Part shown: positions 7,780 to 14,099 of the stretch, one piece after another
Layout of the letters: every line of letters begins with the position of its first letter
Numbering within the stretch: position 1 is the first letter of the stretch
The notes under the pieces: model-generated
What the model was told of the DNA's origin: nothing
The model's input: the letters and a program-made list of their open reading frames with translations, nothing else
Databases searched by the model: none
DNA from: JBFJVD01 sp041624375
Lineage (GTDB): Bacteria; Chloroflexota; Anaerolineae; Anaerolineales; E44-bin32
Assembly (NCBI GenBank): GCA_041624375.1
Contig: JBFJVD010000043.1
Span: 1-14,099, forward strand
Direction of reading: 5' to 3'
Length of the DNA: 14,099 nucleotides
Made by a program: the position numbers and the translations under genes

Positions 7780-9528
7780 TTGAGCGAAGCCACCCTCAAA
7801 CCCTCCCGCGAGGAGCATCTCGGCCGTCTGAGCCGGACGGCGGAGGAGATCCGCGCCCAACTGGCTGCATTTCAGAACACCTTGCAGCGCGCCGGCATGA
7901 GTCTCCCGCAGGGGGTCATGGAAGGCATGAAGCAGCTCAGCTCAACGCTGCTGCTGCTTCAACGTGGTGTGGAGGAGAGCGAGCATGAACGCCGCAACCT
8001 GCAAGCGCTGGCCGAATTGGGGCAGGTGATCAATTCCTCGCTCGATTTGCAGACCGTGCTGAATGAAGTCATCGATACCCTGATCCGGCTAACCGGCGCC
8101 GAGCGCGCGTTTCTCATGCTGCGCGGCGAAACCCAGCAGATGGAGGTGATGGTCGCCCGCAACTGGGAGCGTGAATCTCTTGAGAAGAGCGAGCTCGAAT
8201 TCAGCCAGACCATCATCCGCCGGGTGCTTGCTCAGGGAGAACCGGTGCTCACCACGAACGCCCAGGCCGACCCACGATTCGGCGGGCAGGAGAGCATCGT
8301 GGCCTACAACTTGCGCTCCATCCTGTGCGTGCCGCTGAAGGTCAAAGGCAACCTCACCGGCGTCATTTATGCCGACAACCGCGTGCGGGAAGGTTTGTTC
8401 ACCACCAAGGAGCGCGACCTGTTGACCGCCTTCGCGCACCAGGCAGCGATCGCCATCGAAAACGCCCGATTGTTTGAATCGGTGCGGCGCACATTGGATG
8501 AGGTCACTGAACTGAAGACACTCATGGAGGATGTCTTTGCGTCGATTGCCAGCGGCGTGATCACGGCCGATGTCGACGATATCATCACCCTGGTCAACGC
8601 GGCGGCGGCCTCGATTCTAGCGACCTCCCGATCGTCGCTGCTGGGGGCCTCGCTCACGCAGCTGCTGCCCGAGATCGCCCCCGATCTCGCCGAGAAGATT
8701 GAACGGGTGAAAGAGGCCGACGAACGGTTCATCGGCCTTGAAGCCGAGCCCACGCTGGATTCGCGCGGCCCGGTCAACTTGAGTCTCAACCTCTCACCCC
8801 TGAAAACCGCCGGCGATCGAACCCGGGGCGTGGCCATCGTCGTCGACGACCTGACAGAGAAGAAACGGCTAGAAGCCCAGCGGCGCCTGTTTGAACGCAT
8901 GGTGTCGCCGGCGGTGATCGACCAGCTGGATCCAGACAGCCTCCAGCTTGGCGGCCGCCGGGCCGAGGTGACCACCCTGTTCGCCGACCTGCGCGGCTAT
9001 ACGGCGTTTAGCGAGAACACCGACCCCGAAGTACTGGTAACTGTACTTAATCACTACCTGGCAGCGGCTGCCGAAGCCATCCTTCAAGAGGAAGGTACCG
9101 TCGATAAGTTCCAGGGCGATGCTGTGATGGCCTGGTTCAACGCGCCGATTCCCCAGCCTGACCACACGCTCAGGGCCCTGCGGGCGGCCCTGGCGATTCG
9201 AGACGTGGTTCATTCCATTCACGCCAAGATGCCGCCACAGCTGCGGCTCTCGTTCGGGATGGGTATCCATGTCGGGGAGGCGCTGCTCGGTCTGGTCGGC
9301 AGCCAGCGGCGCCTGGACTACACTGCCATCGGTGACAGCATCAACACGGCCAAGCGGCTGCAGGAAAACGCGGAGCAGGGCCAGATCCTGGTCAGCGCCG
9401 AGGCGGTCGCACGCGTCCGGGAGTGGATCGTCGCCGATGAGCTGCCCCCGATCCATGTCGAAGGCAAAGAACAACCGATCAAGGTTTATGCGCTGCGCGG
9501 CCTTCAACCCAGCAGCGCCTCCTCATAG
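7780..9528 (+). CDS. GAF-PAS class III adenylate cyclase
   Basis: 582 residues, no membrane helix or signal peptide. Seen, in order: a helical N-terminal region (to ~75), a GAF domain (~80-225, with ending FTTKERDLLTAFAHQAAIAIENARLF), a PAS-like domain (~245-355), and a class III cyclase domain (~395-575). The two metal Asp residues are Asp403 (FADLRGYT) and Asp447 (KFQGDAVMAWF). Lys443 and Thr515 sit at the base-selecting positions in the pattern expected for ATP, and Asn522 and Arg526 (SINTAKR) are the transition-state pair. It should therefore make cAMP in response to a ligand or redox signal bound by GAF or PAS (inference). Start: TTG 7780 is supported by GGAGG at 7768-7772, 7 bases upstream. 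Its 3' end overlaps the convergent PLP-enzyme gene by 25 bases. Confidence 0.93.
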   Translation: MSEATLKPSREEHLGRLSRTAEEIRAQLAAFQNTLQRAGMSLPQGVMEGMKQLSSTLLLLQRGVEESEHERRNLQALAELGQVINSSLDLQTVLNEVIDTLIRLTGAERAFLMLRGETQQMEVMVARNWERESLEKSELEFSQTIIRRVLAQGEPVLTTNAQADPRFGGQESIVAYNLRSILCVPLKVKGNLTGVIYADNRVREGLFTTKERDLLTAFAHQAAIAIENARLFESVRRTLDEVTELKTLMEDVFASIASGVITADVDDIITLVNAAAASILATSRSSLLGASLTQLLPEIAPDLAEKIERVKEADERFIGLEAEPTLDSRGPVNLSLNLSPLKTAGDRTRGVAIVVDDLTEKKRLEAQRRLFERMVSPAVIDQLDPDSLQLGGRRAEVTTLFADLRGYTAFSENTDPEVLVTVLNHYLAAAAEAILQEEGTVDKFQGDAVMAWFNAPIPQPDHTLRALRAALAIRDVVHSIHAKMPPQLRLSFGMGIHVGEALLGLVGSQRRLDYTAIGDSINTAKRLQENAEQGQILVSAEAVARVREWIVADELPPIHVEGKEQPIKVYALRGLQPSSASS

Positions 9529-10472
9529 GCGAATAGCGCCGGCGTCCCTCCGGTGTGCCAGAAGAGGACCCGTGCTTCCCGATCGATCTCCCCATGTCGG
9601 ATCATGCTGAGCATGCCGGCGGCGGCGCGGCCCGTGTAGACAGGGTCGAGTAAGATCCCTTCACGCCCGGCAAACGCCAATATTGCCTCCCGTTCCGGAT
9701 CTCCCATCACGGCGTAGCCCGCGCCGAGAAAGCGGTCGTCGACGTGGACTGCGCCGGGCTGAACCGTCGTCGCTGCGCCGAGCAGCTCCAGGGTTTGATT
9801 GGCCAGCCTAAGCACCATCGGCGAAAGCTCTTCCGCAGTTGGATCGACGCTGATGCCGTAGACGCGGCCCTCGAATCCCGTCAGTTGCGCCCCCGCCAGC
9901 AGCCCGGCTTGGGTTCCCCCTGACGAGGTCGCGAAGATGATCAGGTCGGCGGAGGGTCCTTGCCCGAGGAGTTCCTCCAGCGCATCAGCGTAGGCCGCAG
10001 CCCCCAGCGGGCTCGATCCGCCGTATGGGATGAGGTAAGGTCTACGGCCCTGTTCTTGCGCAGTCACGCTGACCTGGCGAAGAACCTGATCGGGATCCTC
10101 TCCTTCTGTCCAGACCAGCTCCGCCCCGAAGAGCTGGTCAAGGAATAGGTTGGCGCGGCTTTCCGCTGGTGGCTCGCCACCGAGGACAAGCACGCAGTCG
10201 AAGCCGAAGGCCGCCGCGGCCGCCGCGGTTTGGCGGCAGTGATTCGACTGCACCGCGCCGCGGGTGATCAGCGTCTGACACTCCTGGGCCTGCGCTTCCG
10301 CCAACAGCCGCTCAAGCTTGCGGGTCTTGTTGCCGCCCAGAGCCAATCCAGTGAGATCATCCCGCTTGATCCACAATTCCGGGCCTCCAAGCGCGCGACT
10401 CAGATTGGGCAAGGGATGCACCGGCGTTGGGAGCACAGCTAGCTCCCGTCGGGGTGCGGTTGGGCTGACCAT
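9504..10472 (-). CDS. D-cysteine desulfhydrase-like PLP enzyme (ACC deaminase family)
   Basis: About 322 residues, fold-type II PLP enzyme. Seen: KRDDLTGLALGGNKTRKLE with the PLP-binding Lys in the NKTRK motif, QSNHCRQTAAAAAAFG, the phosphate loop ATSSGGTQAG, and DPVYTGRAAAGM plus FWHTGGTPALFAY near the end. In true ACC deaminases the Tyr of VY is followed by Glu and the late motif has Leu before GG; here they are Thr (VYTG) and Thr (HTGG). By family knowledge that favours D-cysteine desulfhydrase, which yields pyruvate, sulfide and ammonia, over ACC deaminase. L-cysteate sulfo-lyase is an alternative. I chose ATG 10472 because AAGGA lies 10 bases upstream; ATG 10490 adds only six residues. 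It follows the FemAB gene on the same strand and may share its transcript. Confidence 0.88.
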   Translation of the reverse strand: MVSPTAPRRELAVLPTPVHPLPNLSRALGGPELWIKRDDLTGLALGGNKTRKLERLLAEAQAQECQTLITRGAVQSNHCRQTAAAAAAFGFDCVLVLGGEPPAESRANLFLDQLFGAELVWTEGEDPDQVLRQVSVTAQEQGRRPYLIPYGGSSPLGAAAYADALEELLGQGPSADLIIFATSSGGTQAGLLAGAQLTGFEGRVYGISVDPTAEELSPMVLRLANQTLELLGAATTVQPGAVHVDDRFLGAGYAVMGDPEREAILAFAGREGILLDPVYTGRAAAGMLSMIRHGEIDREARVLFWHTGGTPALFAYEEALLG

Positions 10473-10535
10473 GTCGTCCACTTCCTTCATGTGTGCATCT
10501 CGCGAGAGCTCGGGTTCGCGCCAGGATGCGCGTGA

Positions 10536-11663
10536 TCAGGCGGTCTCCAGGTGACGGCGAGTTCGGGCACGGCCGCGGATGCGAAGCAGCGCCAACAGTC
10601 GTGGCAGCACTCGCTGGTAGAGACGGTACGCGGCAGGTTTCACCGGGAGATCGTAAGGGCCGATGGTCCGCAAGACTCGCGCGCCGAATCCCTCCTTGAA
10701 GCGGTAGACTCCCCAGAGCGGATCTTCTTCGTCGAATTGGTTCGGCGCTCCCCAGAAGTCGTACTGAGTGCAGCCATGGCGCTTCGCCCAGCGAATGGCT
10801 TCCCACTGCAGCAGGTGGTTCGGCATCTTTTCGCGATGCCGATCCGTGGACATCCCGTACAGGTAATAGGCCGTCTCCGCAAAGCGGTAGACCACCAGCC
10901 CGGCGACGGGATCCCCATCCACTTCAGCCACCAATGGCTGGGCAAGACCTTCCTTAGTGAACGTCTCCCAAACGTCAAGATAATAGGCGGTCTCGCGGAT
11001 CGGGAATCCGTCGCGCGCCGAGGTCTCGGCAAACATTTGATAGAGACGCGGGTATTCGTGCGTGTGGGCGGTACGAACCTGGACGCCGCGCCGGTCAGCA
11101 AGCCGAATGTTGTAGCGGGTCTTCTGCTTCATTGCCTTGAGCAACGCGTCTTCATCGGCTGTCAGATCGAGGATCATCGTATTCGGATATTGGATTTGCT
11201 CGGGGGAGGCACGCCAGCCGGCATCGTCCAACTGCTGCTGAACCCTGCGTCCGAGCGGCGCAGCTTCTTCGTTCGAGTGGCCGGGGACGCCCTGGCCAAG
11301 GGGGACGTCGGGGTCGATCTTCAGGAAAACGGCGCCTGTGTCGCGCGCCCGATGGCGCAGGCCGGCAAGTACCGTCCGGCTGAGCTCGGGGTCGCGCCAA
11401 TCCAACAGGGGACCCTTCGGACAGTAGATGATCGCAAGCGACGCGCCCGGCAGGGGAAGACGCTGTGTGCGCAGGAGCAGCTGTGCCGCTGCAAGCGGCT
11501 GGCCCTCATCCGTCAACCATGCAAGCCGCTGCGCCTCCCAGCCGTGACGCGATTTCACTTCCCCCCAGGTCCAGCTCTGAAGCAAGTGGGGAGTGGGGAG
11601 CTGGAGCAAGAGCTGGTCCCAGCGGTCCGCGGATTCAATCCGTTCGAGCCGGTTCACATGCAT
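10536..11663 (-). CDS. FemAB/FemX-like peptidyltransferase (intact copy)
   Basis: 375 residues, in the normal range for FemX-type enzymes (two GNAT-like domains). Seen: HLLQSWTWGEVKSRHGW near the N-terminus, YCPKGPLLDW, FLKIDPDVPLG, the TRYNIRLADRRGV helix, VYRFAETAYYLYGMS in the second domain, and the C-terminal DPLWGVYRFKEGFGA, all typical of the family. Known members use aminoacyl-tRNA to add residues to the lipid II stem peptide and so build the peptidoglycan bridge. In distant bacteria the role is less certain, and related acyltransferases (BioF2-like) cannot be ruled out. The protein is cytoplasmic or peripheral. ATG 11663 is the likely start, weakly preceded by GGAAAG; GTG 11657 is an alternative. 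The start overlaps the end of the decayed paralogue by 10 bases, and the PLP enzyme follows after a short gap. Confidence 0.9.
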   Translation of the reverse strand: MHVNRLERIESADRWDQLLLQLPTPHLLQSWTWGEVKSRHGWEAQRLAWLTDEGQPLAAAQLLLRTQRLPLPGASLAIIYCPKGPLLDWRDPELSRTVLAGLRHRARDTGAVFLKIDPDVPLGQGVPGHSNEEAAPLGRRVQQQLDDAGWRASPEQIQYPNTMILDLTADEDALLKAMKQKTRYNIRLADRRGVQVRTAHTHEYPRLYQMFAETSARDGFPIRETAYYLDVWETFTKEGLAQPLVAEVDGDPVAGLVVYRFAETAYYLYGMSTDRHREKMPNHLLQWEAIRWAKRHGCTQYDFWGAPNQFDEEDPLWGVYRFKEGFGARVLRTIGPYDLPVKPAAYRLYQRVLPRLLALLRIRGRARTRRHLETA

Positions 11664-12198
11664 CTTTCCAGGCTGAGCTTCGTATGAAGCTGATCAAGTC
11701 GGCAAAGGTCGGGCTGGTGGATTTGGTCCAAGATATCAGGCGGGCGCGCAAAGCTTCCCCCGAATCCCTGTTTGAAGCGGTAGGTTCCCCATAATCCATC
11801 GCCGCGCATATCGATGATCAGCGTCTGGCGCGGCTGAACTGTGTGTGGGCTTCGCCGCAATTCGAGGGCCCTCCACTCCGCTGATTCGTCAATGCCGTTA
11901 GCTTCATGCGGCTCGATCTTCAGCATGAATTCCTGCCGGCGTCGGCAGAGGTCGTCCAGCGCTGGCAGTAGAGCAGGCAGCCAGTCTCCCAGCGGTCCTT
12001 TCGGGAAGTAGGCGCGGCGCAGGCCGAGCGGGAGCCGGCGGATCAGGATTTGCGCGCCGGCCCTACCTTCCGCCAGCCGCGCAACCTCTAAGCCAAATGT
12101 CCCCTTGAGTTCGCCCATGTGGTCGTTTGCAGGATGTGCGCGACTGGAAAGCTCTCGAGGGTCGATTCCCGGTCGCTTGCGGAGAGGGCGGGACACAC
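11654..12198 (-). pseudogene. Decayed FemAB paralogue (frameshift plus ~144-codon internal deletion)
   Basis: Aligned by eye with the intact neighbour. From GTG 12198 one frame gives a FemAB-like N-terminus, ending VAHILQTTTWA (intact copy: PHLLQSWTWGE). At 12112-12115 one base, probably G, is missing, and the match continues in the next frame as ELKGTFGLEVARL (EVKSRHGWEAQRL), then YFPKGPLGDW, FMLKIEPHE and QTLIIDM. This is followed at once by GLWGTYRFKQGFGG, which is the family C-terminus. About 144 codons, covering the central helix and most of the second domain, are missing, with frame kept. In the tail, Tyr residues of the intact copy are replaced (YRLYQ becomes CRLDQ) by changes one base away from Tyr codons. 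An ORF beginning upstream at 12292 or ATG 12118 can still be translated but cannot give a working enzyme. Confidence 0.82.
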
Positions 12199-12205
12199 GG
12201 CGGCG

Positions 12206-12211
12206 ATTATA
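12206..12211 (-). promoter_or_regulatory. Consensus -10 box before the decayed FemAB copy
   Basis: On the minus strand, TATAAT is exact here. The expected transcription start is near 12199, directly at the GTG 12198 start, which would give a leaderless mRNA. No good -35 is seen 16-19 bases upstream, so the call rests on the -10 alone. If active it would also serve the intact FemAB and PLP-enzyme genes. Confidence 0.4.
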
Positions 12212-12238
12212 ACATCCGCCGGATTCGTGGTCCGTGCT

Positions 12239-12255
12239 TTGACGCTTGCCGTCAA
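12239..12255. promoter_or_regulatory. Operator-like dyad over the nuo -35 box
   Basis: TTGACG (12239-12244) is followed after 5 bases by its exact reverse complement CGTCAA (12250-12255). The dyad contains the -35 box, so a dimeric regulator bound here would compete with RNA polymerase. A six-base arm could be chance. Confidence 0.35.
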
Positions 12256-12267
12256 TCGTGATAAACT
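12239..12267 (+). promoter_or_regulatory. Promoter of the nuo cluster
   Basis: TTGACG at 12239-12244 (-35, five of six consensus bases) and TAAACT at 12262-12267 (-10, four of six) with 17 bases between. The expected start is near 12274, giving a leader of about 67 bases before nuoA. Confidence 0.55.
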
Positions 12268-12340
12268 TCACCGCAGCATCCGCCAAAAGCATACGGCCGC
12301 AGGGACCCGCGCTCCACGTGCGGGGTAGGAGGAGACCCGG

Positions 12341-12697
12341 ATGTTCGCCCAGTGGACCTTCATCGGGCTTCTACTCGGAATCGCATTCGTCTTCGGGGGT
12401 GTTCCGATTCTCGCCGGTCGCTTTCTCGCGCCACGGAAGCCGCACCCCTTGAAGAGTTCCACGTATGAGTGTGGCATCGAGACCGTGGGGGAGACCTGGG
12501 TCCAGGTCAAAGTCCAGTACTACATCTACGCGCTGATCTTCGTCGTATTTGCGATCGAGGCTGCCTTCCTCTTCCCATGGGCGGTAGCCTACAACCAGCT
12601 CCAGCTGTACATGGTGTTGGAAGGGGTGCTCTTCATCCTCATTCTGGCGGCCGGCCTAATCTATGCCTGGCGCAAGGGTGCCCTCGAATGGTTGTAG
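12341..12697 (+). CDS. nuoA: NADH-quinone oxidoreductase subunit A
   Basis: 118 residues, the usual length, with three membrane segments. Seen: KSSTYECGIETVGETW in the first loop (the family Y-E-C/S-G motif with the switchable Cys), QYYIYALIFVVFAIEAAFLFPWA across the second helix, and a C-terminal helix ending YAWRKGALEWL. Known role: a core membrane subunit of complex I, at the junction of membrane and peripheral arms near the quinone channel. The start is firm: AGGAGG at 12327-12332, 8 bases before ATG. One oddity: the family usually has FDxE in the second helix, and here it is FAIE, so a highly conserved Asp is Ala. The next gene is nuoH, not nuoB, after a 77-base gap with a hairpin. Confidence 0.95.
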   Translation: MFAQWTFIGLLLGIAFVFGGVPILAGRFLAPRKPHPLKSSTYECGIETVGETWVQVKVQYYIYALIFVVFAIEAAFLFPWAVAYNQLQLYMVLEGVLFILILAAGLIYAWRKGALEWL

Positions 12698-12716
12698 CCA
12701 ATCCAATTGAAATTAC

Positions 12717-12751
12717 CTGGCTGATGTGAAGTTGACATCAGCCAGTTCTTT
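12717..12751 (+). terminator. Hairpin between nuoA and nuoH (terminator or attenuator)
   Basis: CTGGCTGATGT (12717-12727), a 7-base loop, then ACATCAGCCAG (12735-12745): a perfect 11-bp stem, followed by TTCTTT. This has the shape of an intrinsic terminator. No new promoter is visible between it and the nuoH ribosome site, so partial termination or 3'-end protection of the nuoA message is more likely than a full stop. Confidence 0.65.
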
Positions 12752-12774
12752 GTACGCGACCCGGGAGAGACCGC

Positions 12775-13992
12775 ATGCAAGCCTTCCTTAATGATCCCTT
12801 CGGATGGATCGGCGATCTGCTCCGCAACCTGTTGCTTACCCTTGGGCTGCCGGAGTGGCTGGCTGGCCTCCTTTTGGCCACCCTGGGCGCACTGGTCCTG
12901 GTCGGCGCGGTCCTGACAACAGCCGGCGTCTTTCTCATCTGGGTAGTTCGGAAAGTCAGCGCACGTTTCCAGGATCGCCTCGGCCCCAATCGGGTGGGTC
13001 CGTTCGGCATTCTGCAGTCGGTGGCCGACGCTCTCAAGCTGATCACCAAGGAAGACATTACGCCGGATGGCGCCGACGTGGCGGTCTTCAATTTGGCGCC
13101 GTTGCTGGCGGTCATGTCGATCGCCGGAATCTGGGCTGTGGTGCCGTTTGCGCCACGGCTCGTGGGGGCGGACATCAACGTCGGGGTCCTGTATTTTGTC
13201 TCGATCGGTGGGGTCGGTACGCTGGCAATCATTATGGCCGGCTGGGCCTCTAACAACAAATATGCATTGCTAGGGGCGCTACGCAGCGTGGCGATGCTGG
13301 TGTCCTTTGAGGTCCCGATGGTCCTGGCGCTGCTGGTCCCCACGATGCTCGCCGGGTCGATGGGGATGACCGAGATCGTCAGCGCCCAGCGGTCCGTCTG
13401 GTACATCTTTCTGGCGCCCGTCGCCGGGCTGGTCTTCTTCCTCACATCGATCGCTGAGGTTGGCTGGACGCCGTTCGATCTGGTTGAGGCCGAGTCTGAA
13501 ATCGTCGCCGGATTCAACGTCGAATACTCGGGCATGAAGTTCGGGATGTTCTTCGTCGCCGAGTTCCTTCACTCCTTCACGATCGCCGCGCTGGCTACGG
13601 TGCTCTTCTTCGGGGGCTGGCAAGGTCCGGGCGCCGAAACCTACCCGCTCCTGGGGCTGGTGTATTTCCTGTTGAAGACGGCCCTGGCCTGGTTCGCGGT
13701 GCTCTGGGTCCGCTTTACCTTCCCGCGTGTTCGGATCGACCATATGCTGGCGCTGAACTGGAAGATCCTGACGCCGCTCATCTTGGTTGTGATTGTCGTC
13801 ACCGCCATCGCCGACAAGCTGGCGCTTCAGCTTGGCTGGAATCAGACGCTCACGTTGCTGGGGGCCAATGCGCTGCTGATCGTCCTGGGGCTCTGGGCGG
13901 TGCGTGCCTACGCGCGAGCGCTGCGCCGCCGGACGGAGGGAATGGAGCCGACCGATGCAGCGCAGGTGATGGGCGCAGCCGGTTCAGCCTGA
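12775..13992 (+). CDS. nuoH: NADH-quinone oxidoreductase subunit H
   Basis: 405 residues, longer than the common ~325-350 because of an extra hydrophobic N-terminal stretch and a C-terminal tail. Seen: QDRLGPNRVGPFGILQ and ADALKLITKED near residues 65-100, SFEVPMVLALL, the quinone-site loop TPFDLVEAESEIVAGFNVEYSG, FGMFFVAEF, and RVRIDHMLALNWKILTPL near the end. About eight membrane helices. Known role: the membrane subunit that forms the quinone chamber of complex I and couples it to the proton channels. Most conserved acidic residues are kept. From memory of the family, two usual charges are replaced: the Glu of the ERKVxAR motif (here VRKVSAR) and the Arg of AExxRxPFD (here AEVGWTPFD). Start: GGGAG at 12763-12767, 7 bases before ATG. 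nuoI, which often follows nuoH, is absent. Confidence 0.95.
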   Translation: MQAFLNDPFGWIGDLLRNLLLTLGLPEWLAGLLLATLGALVLVGAVLTTAGVFLIWVVRKVSARFQDRLGPNRVGPFGILQSVADALKLITKEDITPDGADVAVFNLAPLLAVMSIAGIWAVVPFAPRLVGADINVGVLYFVSIGGVGTLAIIMAGWASNNKYALLGALRSVAMLVSFEVPMVLALLVPTMLAGSMGMTEIVSAQRSVWYIFLAPVAGLVFFLTSIAEVGWTPFDLVEAESEIVAGFNVEYSGMKFGMFFVAEFLHSFTIAALATVLFFGGWQGPGAETYPLLGLVYFLLKTALAWFAVLWVRFTFPRVRIDHMLALNWKILTPLILVVIVVTAIADKLALQLGWNQTLTLLGANALLIVLGLWAVRAYARALRRRTEGMEPTDAAQVMGAAGSA

Positions 13993-14010
13993 GGGGAGTA
14001 CCACCTTCAC

Positions 14011-14099
14011 ATGAGCGCCATGCAGATCATCTTCGTGGTCACCGGGCTGATCACATTCATTTCCGCGGTCATGGTGGTTGTCGCGCCGCGCCTGGTCCA
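14011..14099 (+). CDS. nuoJ: NADH-quinone oxidoreductase subunit J, N-terminal part (cut by window end)
   Basis: 29 codons are visible, opening MSAMQIIFVVTGLITF and continuing as a membrane helix up to VVVAPRLV. The pattern (a first hydrophobic helix, then a short polar turn with Pro and Arg) matches the start of NuoJ, and its position straight after nuoH supports this. GGGGAG at 13993-13998 lies 12 bases before ATG 14011. The gap to nuoH is 18 bases, so they are co-transcribed. With so few residues, another small membrane subunit is not excluded. Confidence 0.7.
   Translation, partial: MSAMQIIFVVTGLITFISAVMVVVAPRLV

Noticed and set aside
10551..11687. 378-codon plus-strand ORF opposite the FemAB gene
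   Set aside because: It is slightly longer than the gene it faces, but shows no family motif, while the minus strand carries clear FemAB motifs throughout. High GC keeps antisense frames open.
12118..12292. N-terminal part of the 212-codon ORF as a real FemAB start
   Set aside because: The translated leader upstream of ATG 12118 does not resemble the family, whereas the next frame from GTG 12198 does, which shows a frameshift and not a true N-terminus.
12738..13535. 265-codon minus-strand ORF
   Set aside because: It is antisense to nuoH and Ser/Thr/Arg-rich, as expected from the complement of a membrane protein gene.

Overview
The window is GC-rich (estimated by eye at a little over 60 % G+C), densely coded bacterial chromosome. 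It has several TTG/GTG starts, three tandem M42 peptidases, a membrane-anchored protein with a Thr/Pro tail, a FemAB-type transferase and complex I genes. Together these suggest a Chloroflexota (Anaerolineae-like) bacterium. That assignment is inference from gene content; there is no rRNA or other marker here to fix it. I see no tRNA, CRISPR array, insertion sequence or recognisable defence system.

Layout. (1) Positions 1-3889, plus strand: a surface-polysaccharide locus. It holds the 3' end of a polyprenyl-phosphate sugar transferase, an extended-SDR NDP-sugar epimerase, a membrane-bound UDP-GlcNAc-type 4,6-dehydratase (CapD/WbpM/PglF family) and a PAPS-dependent sulfotransferase. The first three are packed with little or no gap and look like one operon. 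The likely job is to make a modified sugar, load it on the lipid carrier and perhaps sulfate the product. (2) Positions 3977-7614, minus strand: a Thr/Pro-tailed membrane protein followed by three M42 metallo-aminopeptidase paralogues in close succession. (3) Positions 7780-9528, plus strand: a soluble GAF-PAS class III adenylate cyclase behind a near-consensus promoter. (4) Positions 9504-12198, minus strand: a D-cysteine desulfhydrase-like PLP enzyme, an intact FemAB-like peptidyltransferase, and a second FemAB copy that has decayed through a frameshift and a large internal deletion. (5) Positions 12239-14099, plus strand: a respiratory complex I cluster in the order nuoA, nuoH, nuoJ (cut by the window end), with a good promoter ahead of nuoA.

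The most interesting points are two. First, in the nuo cluster all the hydrophilic and Fe-S subunit genes (B, C, D, E, F, G, I) that normally sit among A, H and J are absent, and a terminator-like hairpin sits between nuoA and nuoH. Second, the FemAB pseudogene can be reconstructed base by base from its intact neighbour. The rest is well-packed, ordinary accessory and housekeeping content; I do not claim a wholly new system.
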